Assembly: GCA_028289445.1 (NCBI GenBank)
Contig: JANQPO010000014.1
Span: forward strand, 174,912 to 238,911
Source of the DNA: Tepidamorphaceae bacterium
GTDB taxonomy: Bacteria > Pseudomonadota > Alphaproteobacteria > Rhizobiales > JAKSCL01
Direction of reading: 5' to 3'
Length of the DNA stretch: 64,000 nt
Each line of letters starts with the position of its first letter. Position 1 is the first letter of the stretch. A program made the translations under genes and the position numbers. Below, piece after piece: positions 38,278 through 48,198 of the stretch. The notes under the pieces were generated by a model, which saw only the letters and a program-made list of their open reading frames with translations, searched no databases and was not told where the DNA came from.

Positions 38278-40230
38278 ATGTACTCGGCGATCGTCTTCCT
38301 ACCCCTTCTCGGTGCCATCATCGCCGGCCTGTTCGGCCGCATTATCGGCGCCAAGATGTCGGAATACGTCACCTGTACGTTTCTGGTGATCGCCGCGCTT
38401 TTGTCCTGGATATCGTTGTTCCAGGTCGGCTATGGCCACGCGCCACCGCAAAGCCTTCCGGTTGCCGCCTGGATTGAATCCGGCAGCTTCGCCGTCGACT
38501 GGGCATTTCGCATCGACACGTTGACCTCGGTGATGCTGGTGGTGGTGACGACGGTCTCGGCGCTCGTCCACATTTATTCCATCGGCTACATGCACCATGA
38601 TCCGCATCGGCCGCGTTTCTTCGCCTACCTGTCGCTCTTTACCTTCGCCATGCTGATGCTGGTAACCAGCGACAATTTGCTCCAGATGTTCTTCGGCTGG
38701 GAGGGCGTCGGGCTCGCCTCCTATCTGCTGATCGGCTTTTGGTACAAGCGGCCCTCGGCGAACGCTGCGGCGATCAAGGCGTTCGTGGTCAACCGGGTCG
38801 GCGACTTCGGCTTCGCGCTCGGCATCATGGCCGTCTTCTTCATGTTCGGCTCGATCAACTTCGATGTGATCTTCGCCAATGCGGCGGATGTCGACGGTCA
38901 GACCTTCACTTTCCTGAGCTGGGAAGTGGACGCGATGACGACGATCTGCCTGCTGCTCTTCATGGGGGCGATGGGCAAGTCGGCGCAGTTCCTGCTCCAC
39001 ACCTGGCTGCCGGACGCGATGGAGGGCCCGACGCCGGTTTCAGCCCTGATCCACGCTGCGACGATGGTGACGGCCGGCGTGTTCCTGGTGGCGCGCATGT
39101 CGCCGCTCTACGAGCTAGCACCGGTGGCGCAGGCGACTGTCCTGTTCTTCGGCGCGATCACGGCGTTCTTTGCCGCCACCGTCGGTCTCGTCCAGAACGA
39201 CATCAAGCGGGTGATCGCCTATTCGACGTGTTCGCAACTCGGCTACATGTTCGTCGCCATGGGGGTGGGCGCCTATGCGATCGGCATGTTCCACCTGTTC
39301 ACCCACGCCTTCTTCAAGGCGCTGTTGTTCCTCGGCGCCGGCTCGGTGATCCATGCCATGTCCGACGAGCAAGACATGCGCCACATGGGTGGGCTGCGCA
39401 CCGTTATCCCTAAGACGTGGGCAATGATGCTCATCGGCACGCTGGCGCTGACCGGTGTGGGCATTCCCGGGCTTATCGGGTTTGCCGGGTTCCACTCGAA
39501 GGATGCCGTGGTCGAGGCAGCATTTGCCGGTCACGGTCAGATCGCGGTGCTTGCCTTCATGATGACGGTGATCGCGGCGCTCTTCACCTCGTTTTATTCC
39601 TGGCGCTTGATGTTCATGACCTTTCACGGTCGCTCGCGCGCCTCGGCCGACGTCATGAGCCATGCCCATGAATCGCCCAATGTGATGCTGATCCCGCTCT
39701 ATATTCTGGCGCTCGGCGCGGTATGCGCGGGCTTCGTCTTCGGCGGCCAGTTTATCGGCCATCATTGGGCCGAATTCTGGGGTGCCAGCCTTTTCGCCCA
39801 CGAAGACAACCACATCATGCACGAGTTCCACGAGGTGCCCTATTGGGTGAAGTGGTCGCCGACGGTGATGATGCTGACCGGGCTTGGCGCTGCCTACTAC
39901 TGCTACATCGTCTCGCCGGCAACGCCCGCCCGCATCGCCGAGCGCAATAAGCCCCTCTACGATTTCCTGCTCAACAAGTGGTATTTCGACGAGCTTTATG
40001 ACGTCATCATCGTTAAGCCGGCGTTCGCGATTGGCCGCGTCTTTTGGAAGTGGGGCGATGGGCGTTTGATCGACGGGCTTGGACCGGACGGCGTCGCAGC
40101 GCGGGTGCTTCAGGCAACCGGGCGCATCGTCAAACTTCAGTCCGGCTATGTTTACCACTACGCGTTCGCCATGTTGATCGGCATTGCGCTGTTTGTGACC
40201 TGGTACATGTTCGCCGGGGGCGTTCAGTGA
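38278..40230 (+). CDS. nuoL: NADH-quinone oxidoreductase subunit L
   Basis: Distal proton-pumping subunit. It has 650 residues and about 16 helices. The antiporter core contains [19 protein letters not shown], with the conserved Glu, and the discontinuous-helix region [20 protein letters not shown]. The C-terminal lateral-helix region follows [13 protein letters not shown]. Its TGA stop overlaps the nuoM ATG by one base. Confidence 0.96.
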   Translation: MYSAIVFLPLLGAIIAGLFGRIIGAKMSEYVTCTFLVIAALLSWISLFQVGYGHAPPQSLPVAAWIESGSFAVDWAFRIDTLTSVMLVVVTTVSALVHIYSIGYMHHDPHRPRFFAYLSLFTFAMLMLVTSDNLLQMFFGWEGVGLASYLLIGFWYKRPSANAAAIKAFVVNRVGDFGFALGIMAVFFMFGSINFDVIFANAADVDGQTFTFLSWEVDAMTTICLLLFMGAMGKSAQFLLHTWLPDAMEGPTPVSALIHAATMVTAGVFLVARMSPLYELAPVAQATVLFFGAITAFFAATVGLVQNDIKRVIAYSTCSQLGYMFVAMGVGAYAIGMFHLFTHAFFKALLFLGAGSVIHAMSDEQDMRHMGGLRTVIPKTWAMMLIGTLALTGVGIPGLIGFAGFHSKDAVVEAAFAGHGQIAVLAFMMTVIAALFTSFYSWRLMFMTFHGRSRASADVMSHAHESPNVMLIPLYILALGAVCAGFVFGGQFIGHHWAEFWGASLFAHEDNHIMHEFHEVPYWVKWSPTVMMLTGLGAAYYCYIVSPATPARIAERNKPLYDFLLNKWYFDELYDVIIVKPAFAIGRVFWKWGDGRLIDGLGPDGVAARVLQATGRIVKLQSGYVYHYAFAMLIGIALFVTWYMFAGGVQ

Positions 40231-41747
40231 TGACCGCCTGGCCGATCCTTTCCGCCGTTACCTTCCTGCCGCTGTTCGGCGCGCTGATCATCGCGATTTC
40301 GCGCGGCGACGACGATATCGGTGCGCGCAACGCCCGCGCCGTGGCGCTTTGGACCACGATCATTACCTTCCTTCTGTCGCTGGTTGTGTGGATCGGTTTC
40401 GATCCGTCGACACCGGACTTCCAGTTCGTCGAGGAGCGGCCCTGGTTGGGCGGCGCCATCCAATACAAGATGGGTGTCGACGGTATCTCGCTCTTGTTCG
40501 TGATCTTGACGACCTTCCTCATGCCCGCCTGCATCCTGGCAAGCTGGACGTCGATCACCACGCGGGTGAAGGAATACATGATCGCGTTTCTGCTCTTGGA
40601 AACGCTGATGATCGGTGTGTTCTGCGCTCTCGATCTGGTGCTCTTCTACCTCTTCTTCGAGGGCGGGCTTATTCCGATGTTCATCATCATCGGGGTGTGG
40701 GGCGGGCCGCGGCGGGTCTACGCGACCTTCAAATTTTTCCTCTACACGCTGCTCGGCTCGGTCTTGATGCTGCTCGCCATGATGGCGATGTACTGGCAGG
40801 CCGGCACGACCGACATCGAGACGCTTTTGACCTTCGGTTTCGCGCCCGAACTGCAAACCTGGCTGTGGCTGGCCTTCTTTGCGTCCTTCGCGGTGAAGAT
40901 GCCGATGTGGCCTGTCCACACCTGGCTGCCGGACGCCCACGTCGAGGCGCCGACGGCCGGCTCGGTGATCTTGGCGGCGATCCTGTTGAAGATGGGCGGT
41001 TACGGCTTCCTGCGCTTCTCGATCCCCATGTTCCCGGTGGCCTCCGATCTGTTCGCGCCCATGGTCTTCGTCCTGTCGGTGGTGGCGATTACCTACACGT
41101 CGCTGGTCGCGCTCGTTCAGACCGACATGAAGAAGCTGATCGCCTATTCGTCCGTTGCGCATATGGGCTTTGTGACGATGGGCATTTTCACCGGCACGAT
41201 GCAGGGGATGCAGGGCGGCATTTTCCAGATGCTGTCGCATGGCATTGTTTCCGGCGCGCTCTTCCTCTGTGTCGGCGTCGTCTACGACCGCATCCATAGC
41301 CGTGAGATTGCCGCCTATGGCGGGTTGGTGGCGCGCATGCCGCTTTATGCCGCTGCCTTCATGGTGTTCACGCTCGCAAATGTCGGGTTGCCGGGCACCA
41401 GCGGCTTCGTCGGCGAGTTCCTGACGCTTGTCGGCGCTTTCCGGGTCAACACCTGGGTAGCCTTCGTGGCAACAGCCGGCGTCATACTATCCGCCGGATA
41501 TGCGCTGTTCCTTTATCGCCGGGTTATCTTCGGCGCACTTGAAAAGGAAAGTCTGAAGTCGATCCTCGATCTCAATCGACGCGAGATCATCTGCCTGGCG
41601 CCTTTGGTTGTGCTCACCATCCTGTTCGGCTTCTTCCCGATGCCGATTTTCGATGTGACGGCGGCCTCGGTTCAGGCTCTCGTCGAACAATATGAGGCGG
41701 CGCTTGCCGCCCATGAAGCGTCCACGGCGACGCTGGCACTGAAGTAG
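40230..41747 (+). CDS. nuoM: NADH-quinone oxidoreductase subunit M
   Basis: Middle proton-pumping subunit of 505 residues from ATG 40230, which shares a base with the nuoL stop. [18 protein letters not shown] holds the conserved Glu. [20 protein letters not shown] and [15 protein letters not shown] are the antiporter-core signatures. The longer upstream frame lies within nuoL and is not used. Confidence 0.96.
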   Translation: MTAWPILSAVTFLPLFGALIIAISRGDDDIGARNARAVALWTTIITFLLSLVVWIGFDPSTPDFQFVEERPWLGGAIQYKMGVDGISLLFVILTTFLMPACILASWTSITTRVKEYMIAFLLLETLMIGVFCALDLVLFYLFFEGGLIPMFIIIGVWGGPRRVYATFKFFLYTLLGSVLMLLAMMAMYWQAGTTDIETLLTFGFAPELQTWLWLAFFASFAVKMPMWPVHTWLPDAHVEAPTAGSVILAAILLKMGGYGFLRFSIPMFPVASDLFAPMVFVLSVVAITYTSLVALVQTDMKKLIAYSSVAHMGFVTMGIFTGTMQGMQGGIFQMLSHGIVSGALFLCVGVVYDRIHSREIAAYGGLVARMPLYAAAFMVFTLANVGLPGTSGFVGEFLTLVGAFRVNTWVAFVATAGVILSAGYALFLYRRVIFGALEKESLKSILDLNRREIICLAPLVVLTILFGFFPMPIFDVTAASVQALVEQYEAALAAHEASTATLALK

Positions 41748-41757
41748 GGGCCGCGCG

Positions 41758-43197
41758 ATGGAGATGGCTGCTGTTCCCAATCTGATGCCGGCGCTGCCGG
41801 AGATCATCCTGGCGCTCGGTGCCATGGTGCTTCTCATGTTCGGCGTGTTCCGCGGCAACGATTCCGCCGACACCATCAGCCTGTCGGCGGTCCTTTTGTT
41901 TGCGATCGCGGCCATCGTCATCCTGTTCGGCCCGCAAGGCGAGCAGGTGACATTCAACGGTGCCTTCATCGTCGACGACTTTGCGCGCTTCTTGAAGATC
42001 ATCACGCTGATCGGGTCGGCCGTAACGCTGATCATGGCGCGGCATTGGCTGGCCGCCGAACAGTTCCATCGCTTCGAGTTCGGCGTCTTGGTGGTGTTGG
42101 CGACGCTCGGCATGATGATGATGATCTCGGCCAATGGCCTGATCGCGCTTTATCTGGGCATCGAAATGCAGAGCCTGTCGCTCTACGTGGCTGCTGCGCT
42201 GCAACGCGATTCCTTGCGTTCGACGGAAGCGGGTTTGAAGTATTTCGTTTTGGGCGCGCTCTCGTCCGGCATACTGCTTTACGGCTGCTCGCTGATCTAC
42301 GGCTTTACCGGATCGACCCAGTTCCCCGACATCGCGGCGTCGGTCGCGAGCCAGGGCGTTTCGCTGGGCCTGTTGTTCGGCCTCGTGTTCCTAATGGCTG
42401 GATTGGCCTTCAAGATCTCCGCCGTACCGTTCCATATGTGGACGCCCGATGTTTACGAGGGCGCACCGACGCCGGTTACGGCGTTCTTCGCCGCCGCGCC
42501 CAAGGTCGCGGCCATGGCCATGTTTGCCCGCGCACTGGTCGCTGGCTTCCCCGGTGCTACCGATCAGTGGCAGCAGGTTGTCGTTTTCATCGCGATCGCA
42601 TCCATGATCCTCGGTGCCTTTGCGGCGATTGGCCAAAACAATATCAAACGCCTCATGGCCTATTCCTCCATCGGTCATATGGGCTTTGCTCTCGTCGGCC
42701 TTGCGGCCGGTACCGCCGGCGGTATCAAGGGCCTCGTCATTTACATGACCATTTACATGATCATGTCGCTCGGCGCCTTCGCCTGCATCTTAGCGATGCG
42801 GCGCGACGGTGAGCCGGTTGAGGAAATCGCCGATCTTGCCGGCCTGGCGCAGACCGACCGTATGATGGCGGTCTTGTTGGCCGCGCTCTTGTTTTCGCTG
42901 GCCGGCATCCCGCCACTTGCCGGCTTTTTCGCCAAGTTCTACGTCTTCCTGGCGGCGATCGAGGCGGGCTTGGTGACGCTCGCGGTGCTCGGTGTTCTGG
43001 CGAGTGTCGTGGGTGCCTATTACTATCTGCGCATCATCAAGATCATGTTCTTCGATGATCCCGACGGCGTGCTTGATCCGATGCCAAGCTCCTTGGCCAT
43101 CGTGCTCGGTGTCAGCGCCGCCTTTGTTATCGTCTTCGTCGCCTGGCCCGGACCCTTGGTGACCGCCGCGCAAGCGGCTGCCGATGCGTTGTTCTAG
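41758..43197 (+). CDS. nuoN: NADH-quinone oxidoreductase subunit N
   Basis: Proximal proton-pumping subunit of 479 residues, last of the 14 complex I genes. [20 protein letters not shown] carries the conserved membrane Glu. [19 protein letters not shown] and [19 protein letters not shown] follow. ATG 41758 is used; ATG 41764 is possible. It ends 11 bp before birA, so birA is probably on the same transcript. Confidence 0.95.
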   Translation: MEMAAVPNLMPALPEIILALGAMVLLMFGVFRGNDSADTISLSAVLLFAIAAIVILFGPQGEQVTFNGAFIVDDFARFLKIITLIGSAVTLIMARHWLAAEQFHRFEFGVLVVLATLGMMMMISANGLIALYLGIEMQSLSLYVAAALQRDSLRSTEAGLKYFVLGALSSGILLYGCSLIYGFTGSTQFPDIAASVASQGVSLGLLFGLVFLMAGLAFKISAVPFHMWTPDVYEGAPTPVTAFFAAAPKVAAMAMFARALVAGFPGATDQWQQVVVFIAIASMILGAFAAIGQNNIKRLMAYSSIGHMGFALVGLAAGTAGGIKGLVIYMTIYMIMSLGAFACILAMRRDGEPVEEIADLAGLAQTDRMMAVLLAALLFSLAGIPPLAGFFAKFYVFLAAIEAGLVTLAVLGVLASVVGAYYYLRIIKIMFFDDPDGVLDPMPSSLAIVLGVSAAFVIVFVAWPGPLVTAAQAAADALF

Positions 43198-43208
43198 CCG
43201 CTGCTCCG

Positions 43209-43985
43209 TTGTCTGACGCCAGCCTTTACTCCCACATCCTGCGGTTTCATCTGCCATCGGTCGGGTCGACCAATGCCGAGGCCACACAGCGGCTACGGGA
43301 GGGAACGCCACCGCCGTTCTGGATCACCGCTGCTGAACAGCGTGCCGGTCGCGGTCGCGGCGGGCATGGCTGGATATCGCCGCCGGGCAACCTTTACGCC
43401 AGCATCGCCTGGGCGACCGAGCGGCCCGTCGCCGAGGTGGCAACACTCGCGTTTGTCGCGTCGCTTGCCGTGCACGACTTGCTTGCCGCATTGATCGACG
43501 AAGCCGACGCGGCTGTGCCACTGAGCTTAAAGTGGCCGAACGATGTTTTGTGCGACGGGGCCAAGATTTCCGGCATTTTGCTGGAGTCGACGACCATCGG
43601 CGGTATTGGCCTTTGCGCCGTTATTGGCTGTGGCATCAATTGTGCGACGGCGCCCGACATCTCCAAACGGCGCGTGACGTCGCTGCGCGCTCTCGGCCTT
43701 AATGACGACCTCGATATTGTCTTCGATCGCCTCGATACGGCGATGCGCCACTGGCTGACACTGTGGGCAACCTCAGGTTTTGCTGGTGTGCGCGGCCCGT
43801 GGCTGCAAAAGGCAACTGGTTTAGGGGAGCCGATTACGGTGCGTTTATCCGGTGAAACTTTCGATGCGGTTTTCGATGGGATTGCCCCGGATGGTGCTTT
43901 GATCGCGCGGCTCGACAGTGGCGCTCGGCGCATGGTTTCAGCCGGCGATGTGTTCTTTGCCGCCCACGAGGCGACGGCGGTTTGA
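43209..43985 (+). CDS. birA: Biotin--[acetyl-CoA carboxylase] ligase
   Basis: Attaches biotin to carboxylase carrier proteins. It has 258 residues from TTG 43209. The biotinyl-AMP loop GRGRGGHGW is at 48-56, and KWPNDVLCDG and KISGILLES follow. There is no N-terminal helix-turn-helix, so this is a monofunctional ligase and not a biotin repressor. Co-location with nuoN is common in alphaproteobacteria and does not imply a shared function. Confidence 0.92.
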   Translation: MSDASLYSHILRFHLPSVGSTNAEATQRLREGTPPPFWITAAEQRAGRGRGGHGWISPPGNLYASIAWATERPVAEVATLAFVASLAVHDLLAALIDEADAAVPLSLKWPNDVLCDGAKISGILLESTTIGGIGLCAVIGCGINCATAPDISKRRVTSLRALGLNDDLDIVFDRLDTAMRHWLTLWATSGFAGVRGPWLQKATGLGEPITVRLSGETFDAVFDGIAPDGALIARLDSGARRMVSAGDVFFAAHEATAV

Positions 43986-43998
43986 CGAAAGACGGATA

Positions 43999-45669
43999 AT
44001 GACAAAACAAGACGGCACGGTCGTGTTCGCGGCGCTGGGCGGCGCCGGTGAAATCGGCATGAATCTTTATCTCTATGGTCTAGGGCCTCCGTCCGACCGG
44101 CGCTGGTTGATCGTCGACATGGGCGTCACCTTCGCGGATGACTCGCTGCCGGGCATCGATCTGATCGTGCCGGACGTCTCGTTCTTGGAGTCGGAAAGGG
44201 GCAATATCGATGGCATCCTGCTAACACACGCGCATGAAGACCATTTCGGCGCGGTTTTGGCGCTGTGGCCGCGCTTGCGGGTTCCGGTCTACGCGACGCC
44301 GTTCACCGCCGGACTGCTTGAGGCCAAGCGGGCCGAAAACGGCGGCGCGGATGAGATGAAGATCACGGAGGTGCCGCTTTCCAGCACATTCTCGGTCGGC
44401 GCCTTCGACCTTGAATTGGTCAGCGTCGCTCACTCGATTCCCGAACCGAATGCCGTGGTGTGGAAAGCGCCGGCGGGATTGGTCGTGCACTCGGGCGATT
44501 GGAAGCTTGATCCCGATCCCGTTATCGGCGCGCCCACCGATCTCGACCGCTTTACTGAGTTGGGCGATGCCGGTGTGCTCGCCTTCATATGCGATTCCAC
44601 CAACGCGATGCGGGATGGGACAAGCCCCAGCGAAGGCGAGGTACGCCAATCGCTGCATGACATCATCGCCGGCGAAACCCGCCGGGTTGCAGTCACTATC
44701 TTTGCGTCAAATCTGGCGCGGCTGAAGTCGGTCGCGGACGCGGCGCGCGCGGCGGACCGAGAAGTGGTCGCCGTCGGGCGCGCGATGCACCGGATCATCG
44801 GCGTAGCCCGCGACACGGGATATCTTGACGACGGCTATGTCTTTCGCAGCGAGGACGATTTCGGCCATTTCCCGCGCGACAAGGTGCTTTTGCTGTGCAC
44901 CGGCAGCCAGGGCGAGCCCCGCGCGGCAATGGCGCGGATCGCGCGCGACGATCACCCGCGGATCGCGCTGAATGCCGGCGATCTGGTGATTTTCTCGTCT
45001 CGGACCATTCCAGGCAACGAGCGCGCGGTGGGCCTCGTTCAAAATCGCCTGGTTCGTGCCGGTATCCGCGTGATGACCGATAGCCACGGCCTGGTCCACG
45101 TATCCGGCCATCCGCGCCGCGATGAACTGCGCACCGTTTACAGCTGTCTAAAGCCGAAGATCGCCATTCCGGTGCATGGCGAGGCGCGCCATATGGTCGC
45201 GCATTCCGATCTGGCCCGCGACTGCGGCGTGCCCAATGTGGTGACGGTGTTCAATGGCGATCTGGTGGCGCTCGACGGCGACCCGCTAGCGATCGTCGAC
45301 GATTTGCCGAACGGCCGGTGGTATATCGATGGCGACGTGATCGTGCCGACGACGGATACGGGGTTAAAGGAGCGGCGTCGTCTTGCGGACAACGGCATCG
45401 TCTTCGTTTCGATCACCATGGATGGCAAAGGCGGCGTGATCGATGGCCCCGAGGTCTCGGTTGTTGGTCTGCCTGGCGAGCCAGGTGATGGCGGCGACTA
45501 TGTCGATGCGGCGATTGCTGCGGCCGAGGGCGTGATCGACGGCACGCCCAGAGCGCGTTTGCGCGATCCAGACTTGGTGGCCGAAGCAATCCGCAGGGCA
45601 GTCATCGGGGGCGTGCGTGCGCTTTGGGGCAAACGGCCGCTCTGTGACGTCCACGTCGCGGTGATCTGA
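43999..45669 (+). CDS. rnj: Ribonuclease J
   Basis: Metallo-beta-lactamase/beta-CASP RNase with 5'-exo and endonuclease activity, involved in mRNA turnover and rRNA maturation. It has 556 residues from ATG 43999. The metal site is His77, His79, Asp81 and His82 in THAHEDHFGA. Further signatures are VHSGDWKLDPDP, CDSTNAMRDG, LCTGSQGEPRAAM and VSGHPRRDEL. It lies 13 bp after birA. Confidence 0.94.
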   Translation: MTKQDGTVVFAALGGAGEIGMNLYLYGLGPPSDRRWLIVDMGVTFADDSLPGIDLIVPDVSFLESERGNIDGILLTHAHEDHFGAVLALWPRLRVPVYATPFTAGLLEAKRAENGGADEMKITEVPLSSTFSVGAFDLELVSVAHSIPEPNAVVWKAPAGLVVHSGDWKLDPDPVIGAPTDLDRFTELGDAGVLAFICDSTNAMRDGTSPSEGEVRQSLHDIIAGETRRVAVTIFASNLARLKSVADAARAADREVVAVGRAMHRIIGVARDTGYLDDGYVFRSEDDFGHFPRDKVLLLCTGSQGEPRAAMARIARDDHPRIALNAGDLVIFSSRTIPGNERAVGLVQNRLVRAGIRVMTDSHGLVHVSGHPRRDELRTVYSCLKPKIAIPVHGEARHMVAHSDLARDCGVPNVVTVFNGDLVALDGDPLAIVDDLPNGRWYIDGDVIVPTTDTGLKERRRLADNGIVFVSITMDGKGGVIDGPEVSVVGLPGEPGDGGDYVDAAIAAAEGVIDGTPRARLRDPDLVAEAIRRAVIGGVRALWGKRPLCDVHVAVI

Positions 45670-45683
45670 CAAGGAGACATGAC

Positions 45684-46088
45684 ATGCTCGGACGACTCAA
45701 CCATGTAGCGATCGCGGTACCCGACATGGAGGCGGGCGCCGCCGTCTATCGCGACCTTTTGGGCGCGCACGTTTCGGATAAGGTGGCGCAACCCGATCAC
45801 GGCGTCTCGACGGTTTTCATCGAGTTGCCGAATACCAAGATCGAGCTTCTGGAGCCGCTGGGAGAGGGGTCTCCGATCGCCAAGTTCCTGGAGCGTAACC
45901 CCAATGGCGGTATCCATCATGTGTGCTACGAGGTCGACGACATCATCGCCGCGCGCGACAGGCTCGTCGCCGAAGGCGCCCATATTCTTGGCGACGGAGA
46001 GCCGAAAATCGGCGCGCACGGCAAGCCGGTCCTGTTCCTGCACCCCAAGGACTTTTGCGGTACATTGGTCGAACTGGAACAGGCCTGA
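45684..46088 (+). CDS. mce: Methylmalonyl-CoA epimerase
   Basis: VOC-fold enzyme that interconverts D- and L-methylmalonyl-CoA in propionyl-CoA use. It has 134 residues. RLNHVAIAVPDMEA, the GGIHHVCYEVDD metal His and the C-terminal FLHPKDFCGTLVELEQ fit the family length and motifs. ATG 45684 follows AAGGAG. The RNase J-mce-DUF1467 order is conserved in alphaproteobacteria. Confidence 0.92.
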   Translation: MLGRLNHVAIAVPDMEAGAAVYRDLLGAHVSDKVAQPDHGVSTVFIELPNTKIELLEPLGEGSPIAKFLERNPNGGIHHVCYEVDDIIAARDRLVAEGAHILGDGEPKIGAHGKPVLFLHPKDFCGTLVELEQA

Positions 46089-46106
46089 CGCGCCCTTGGA
46101 GCATCG

Positions 46107-46382
46107 ATGACCATCATCAGCGCAGTTGCCGTCTACTTCCTGATCTGGTGGGTAGTTCTGTTCGCCGTTCTGCCGTTCGGTGTACGCACGCAGGAAGAAG
46201 ATGGCGCAGTCACCGAGGGCACGGTGCCGAGTGCGCCCAGCCGGCCGTTTCTGGTACGAAAGGCCTTGGCGACGACGCTTGTCGCCGCCGTTATCTACGG
46301 CGTTCTTTTTTGGATCTACCGAAGCGGCGTCATCTCTCTTGAGATGTTCCCGTTCCTACCGAACTATAATATCGCCAAGTAG
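46107..46382 (+). CDS. DUF1467 membrane protein
   Basis: A 91-residue DUF1467 protein with two membrane segments (about 4-24 and 54-72). The conserved patch FLIWWVVLFAVLPFGVRTQE spans the first helix and the loop. The family is almost limited to alphaproteobacteria and has no known function. It starts 18 bp after mce and stands before proS as usual. Confidence 0.88.
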   Translation: MTIISAVAVYFLIWWVVLFAVLPFGVRTQEEDGAVTEGTVPSAPSRPFLVRKALATTLVAAVIYGVLFWIYRSGVISLEMFPFLPNYNIAK

Positions 46383-46411
46383 CGTTCGGGCGGCACGACC
46401 GACCTTCGGAC

Positions 46412-46437
46412 AAAAAAAAGCAAGGCCAAAGCCTTGC
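46412..46437 (-). terminator. Canonical minus-strand terminator with no matching gene
   Basis: Read on the minus strand, GCAAGGC and GCCTTGC form a perfect 7-bp stem with a TTTG loop, directly followed by eight T. On the plus strand no T-tract follows, so it does not serve the DUF1467 transcript. Confidence 0.7.
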
Positions 46438-46502
46438 AGTCCGATTGAACATCAATCTCTCCAGCGGCTCGTCTTATTGCTTTTCGCCGCGCGGTCCGAT
46501 CG
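46412..46502 (-). ncRNA. Candidate small RNA ending at the 46412 terminator
   Basis: The terminator has no protein gene upstream of it on its strand. A TATATT on the minus strand (plus positions 46509-46514) could be the -10 of a start near 46502, giving an RNA of about 90 nt. Inside are a CGCGGC/GCCGC pairing and an ATTGA/TCAAT hairpin before the terminator stem. The 5' end is a guess and no known family was recognised. Confidence 0.35.
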
Positions 46503-46654
46503 AGGCTCAATATATGGTCAGGTCATGATTTTTATTCTGTTTTGTGTCCTCCCAAGACTTTCCGTTCCCCGCGTTACGCATCGTTCAAAGAACACTGCGC
46601 GAGATGAGCGGAAACCCCTTTCTTGACGGGAGGCACCTTAACGCCGGTGCGACC

Positions 46655-46678
46655 GATTGTCACCTAAATGTGACAATC
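46655..46678. promoter_or_regulatory. Perfect 9-bp-arm palindrome, likely operator
   Basis: GATTGTCAC at 46655-46663 and GTGACAATC at 46670-46678 surround 6 bases. Shape and length suggest a dimeric repressor or activator site. It is about 190 bp upstream of proS and upstream of the putative minus-strand RNA. I do not recognise the regulator. Confidence 0.5.
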
Positions 46679-46865
46679 TGCTGAAAATTTGATCTCGTCG
46701 AAAATGCGCTCACTGATTAGGCAAACGTTGATTCATGAACCTCCGAGAGCCCGTCCGACGGCCGGGGCTTGAGTTTTCCCACCCAATCGGCCATGTCAGC
46801 GCGAGCGCGGTGCCGCGCCCGACTCGTTTTCCGGTTAGGCTGCGGTGAGGAGGCCGACACTGCCG

Positions 46866-48188
46866 ATGCGACTGTCCCGTTACTTCTTGCCGATCCTTAA
46901 AGAAGACCCGAAAGAGGCGGAAATCGTCTCGCACCGCTTAATGCTGCGTGCCGGCATGATCCGCCAAGAGTCGGCCGGCATCTACGCCTGGCTGCCGCTC
47001 GGCAAGCGGGCTTTGGACAAGGTGTCGGAGATCGTGCGCCAGGAGCAGAACCGGGCGGGCGCAATTGAGCTGATGATGCCGACGATCCAGCCCGCCGACC
47101 TCTGGGTCGAAAGCGGCCGCTACAACGATTACGGCCGCGAGATGCTGCGCATCCGCGACCGGCACGATCGGGCCATGCTGTTTGGGCCGACGAACGAGGA
47201 AATGATCACGGAGATCTTCCGGGCCTCGGTGCGGTCTTACAAGGATTTGCCGCTCAATCTCTACCACATCCAATGGAAGTTCCGTGATGAAGTGCGGCCG
47301 CGTTTCGGCGTCATGCGGTCGCGCGAATTCCTGATGAAGGATGCTTACTCCTTCGACCTCGACAAGGAAGGTGCGCGGCACTCCTACAATCGGATGTTCG
47401 TGGCTTATCTGCGCACGTTCACGCGCCTTGGTCTGACGGCGATCCCGATGCGGGCGGAAAGCGGCCCCATCGGCGGCGATATGAGCCACGAGTTCATCAT
47501 CCTGGCGTCGACGGGCGAGAGTCAGGTCTTTTGCCATAAGGATATCTTGAGCGAGCGGGTGCCCGACGAAAAGGTCGACTACGAGTCCGATCTGACGTCG
47601 GTCATCGAAGCGTTTACCTCACGCTATGCGGCAACTGAGGAGATGCACGACCAGGCCACGTTCGAGGCAGAGGTGCCGGAGGACCTGCGGGTCGAGGCGC
47701 GGGGCATCGAGGTTGGCCACATCTTCTATTTCGGGACCAAATATTCCGAGCCGATGAAGGCGTTTGTCGCCGGTCCGGACGGACAGGATCATGCGGTTCA
47801 TATGGGGTCCTATGGCATCGGTCCGACACGTCTGGTCGCAGCGATCATCGAGGCGAGCCACGACGACGACGGGATCATCTGGCCTGACGCGGCGGCGCCG
47901 TTCGACGTCGGCCTCATCAACCTGAAGTCCGGAGCGCCGGAGACCGACGAAGCGTGTATTTCGCTTTACGAAGCGCTGGAGGGCGCCGGCAAGGACGTGC
48001 TCTATGACGACCGCGATGAGCGCGCTGGCGCCAAGTTCGCGACCAATGATTTGATCGGTTTGCCGTGGCAATTGATCGTCGGGCCGCGGGGTCTTCAGGA
48101 CGGCCAGGTCGAGTTGAAGCGCCGTCAAACCGGCGAGCGCGAAACACTCAGCCTGGAAAGCGCGCTGGCGCGGCTGACGGGAGGCTAG
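46866..48188 (+). CDS. proS: Prolyl-tRNA synthetase (short, bacterial alpha type)
   Basis: Class II synthetase that charges tRNA-Pro. It has 440 residues from ATG 46866, matching the alphaproteobacterial N-terminus MRLSRYFLP. Motif 2 is [21 protein letters not shown], and motif 3 is [15 protein letters not shown]. The INS editing domain is absent, as in this short ProRS type. A GAGGAGG element lies 13 bp before the start, rather far. The AT-rich region upstream contains the palindrome at 46655. Confidence 0.95.
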   Translation: MRLSRYFLPILKEDPKEAEIVSHRLMLRAGMIRQESAGIYAWLPLGKRALDKVSEIVRQEQNRAGAIELMMPTIQPADLWVESGRYNDYGREMLRIRDRHDRAMLFGPTNEEMITEIFRASVRSYKDLPLNLYHIQWKFRDEVRPRFGVMRSREFLMKDAYSFDLDKEGARHSYNRMFVAYLRTFTRLGLTAIPMRAESGPIGGDMSHEFIILASTGESQVFCHKDILSERVPDEKVDYESDLTSVIEAFTSRYAATEEMHDQATFEAEVPEDLRVEARGIEVGHIFYFGTKYSEPMKAFVAGPDGQDHAVHMGSYGIGPTRLVAAIIEASHDDDGIIWPDAAAPFDVGLINLKSGAPETDEACISLYEALEGAGKDVLYDDRDERAGAKFATNDLIGLPWQLIVGPRGLQDGQVELKRRQTGERETLSLESALARLTGG

Positions 48189-48198
48189 GGCACCCCTT

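Larger units (their letters stand above)
46383..46865. other. 483-bp gap between the DUF1467 gene and proS
   Basis: No protein gene is supported on either strand. It holds a strong minus-strand terminator (46412-46437), a probable small RNA upstream of it, and a perfect 9-bp-arm palindrome at 46655-46678. It is clearly AT-richer than the flanking genes, in keeping with regulatory DNA. The proS promoter should also lie here. Confidence 0.6.

Noticed and set aside
46559..46594. Small minus-strand frame of about 24 codons in the gap before proS
   Set aside because: No ribosome-binding site before its ATG; the small-RNA reading with its terminator explains the area better.
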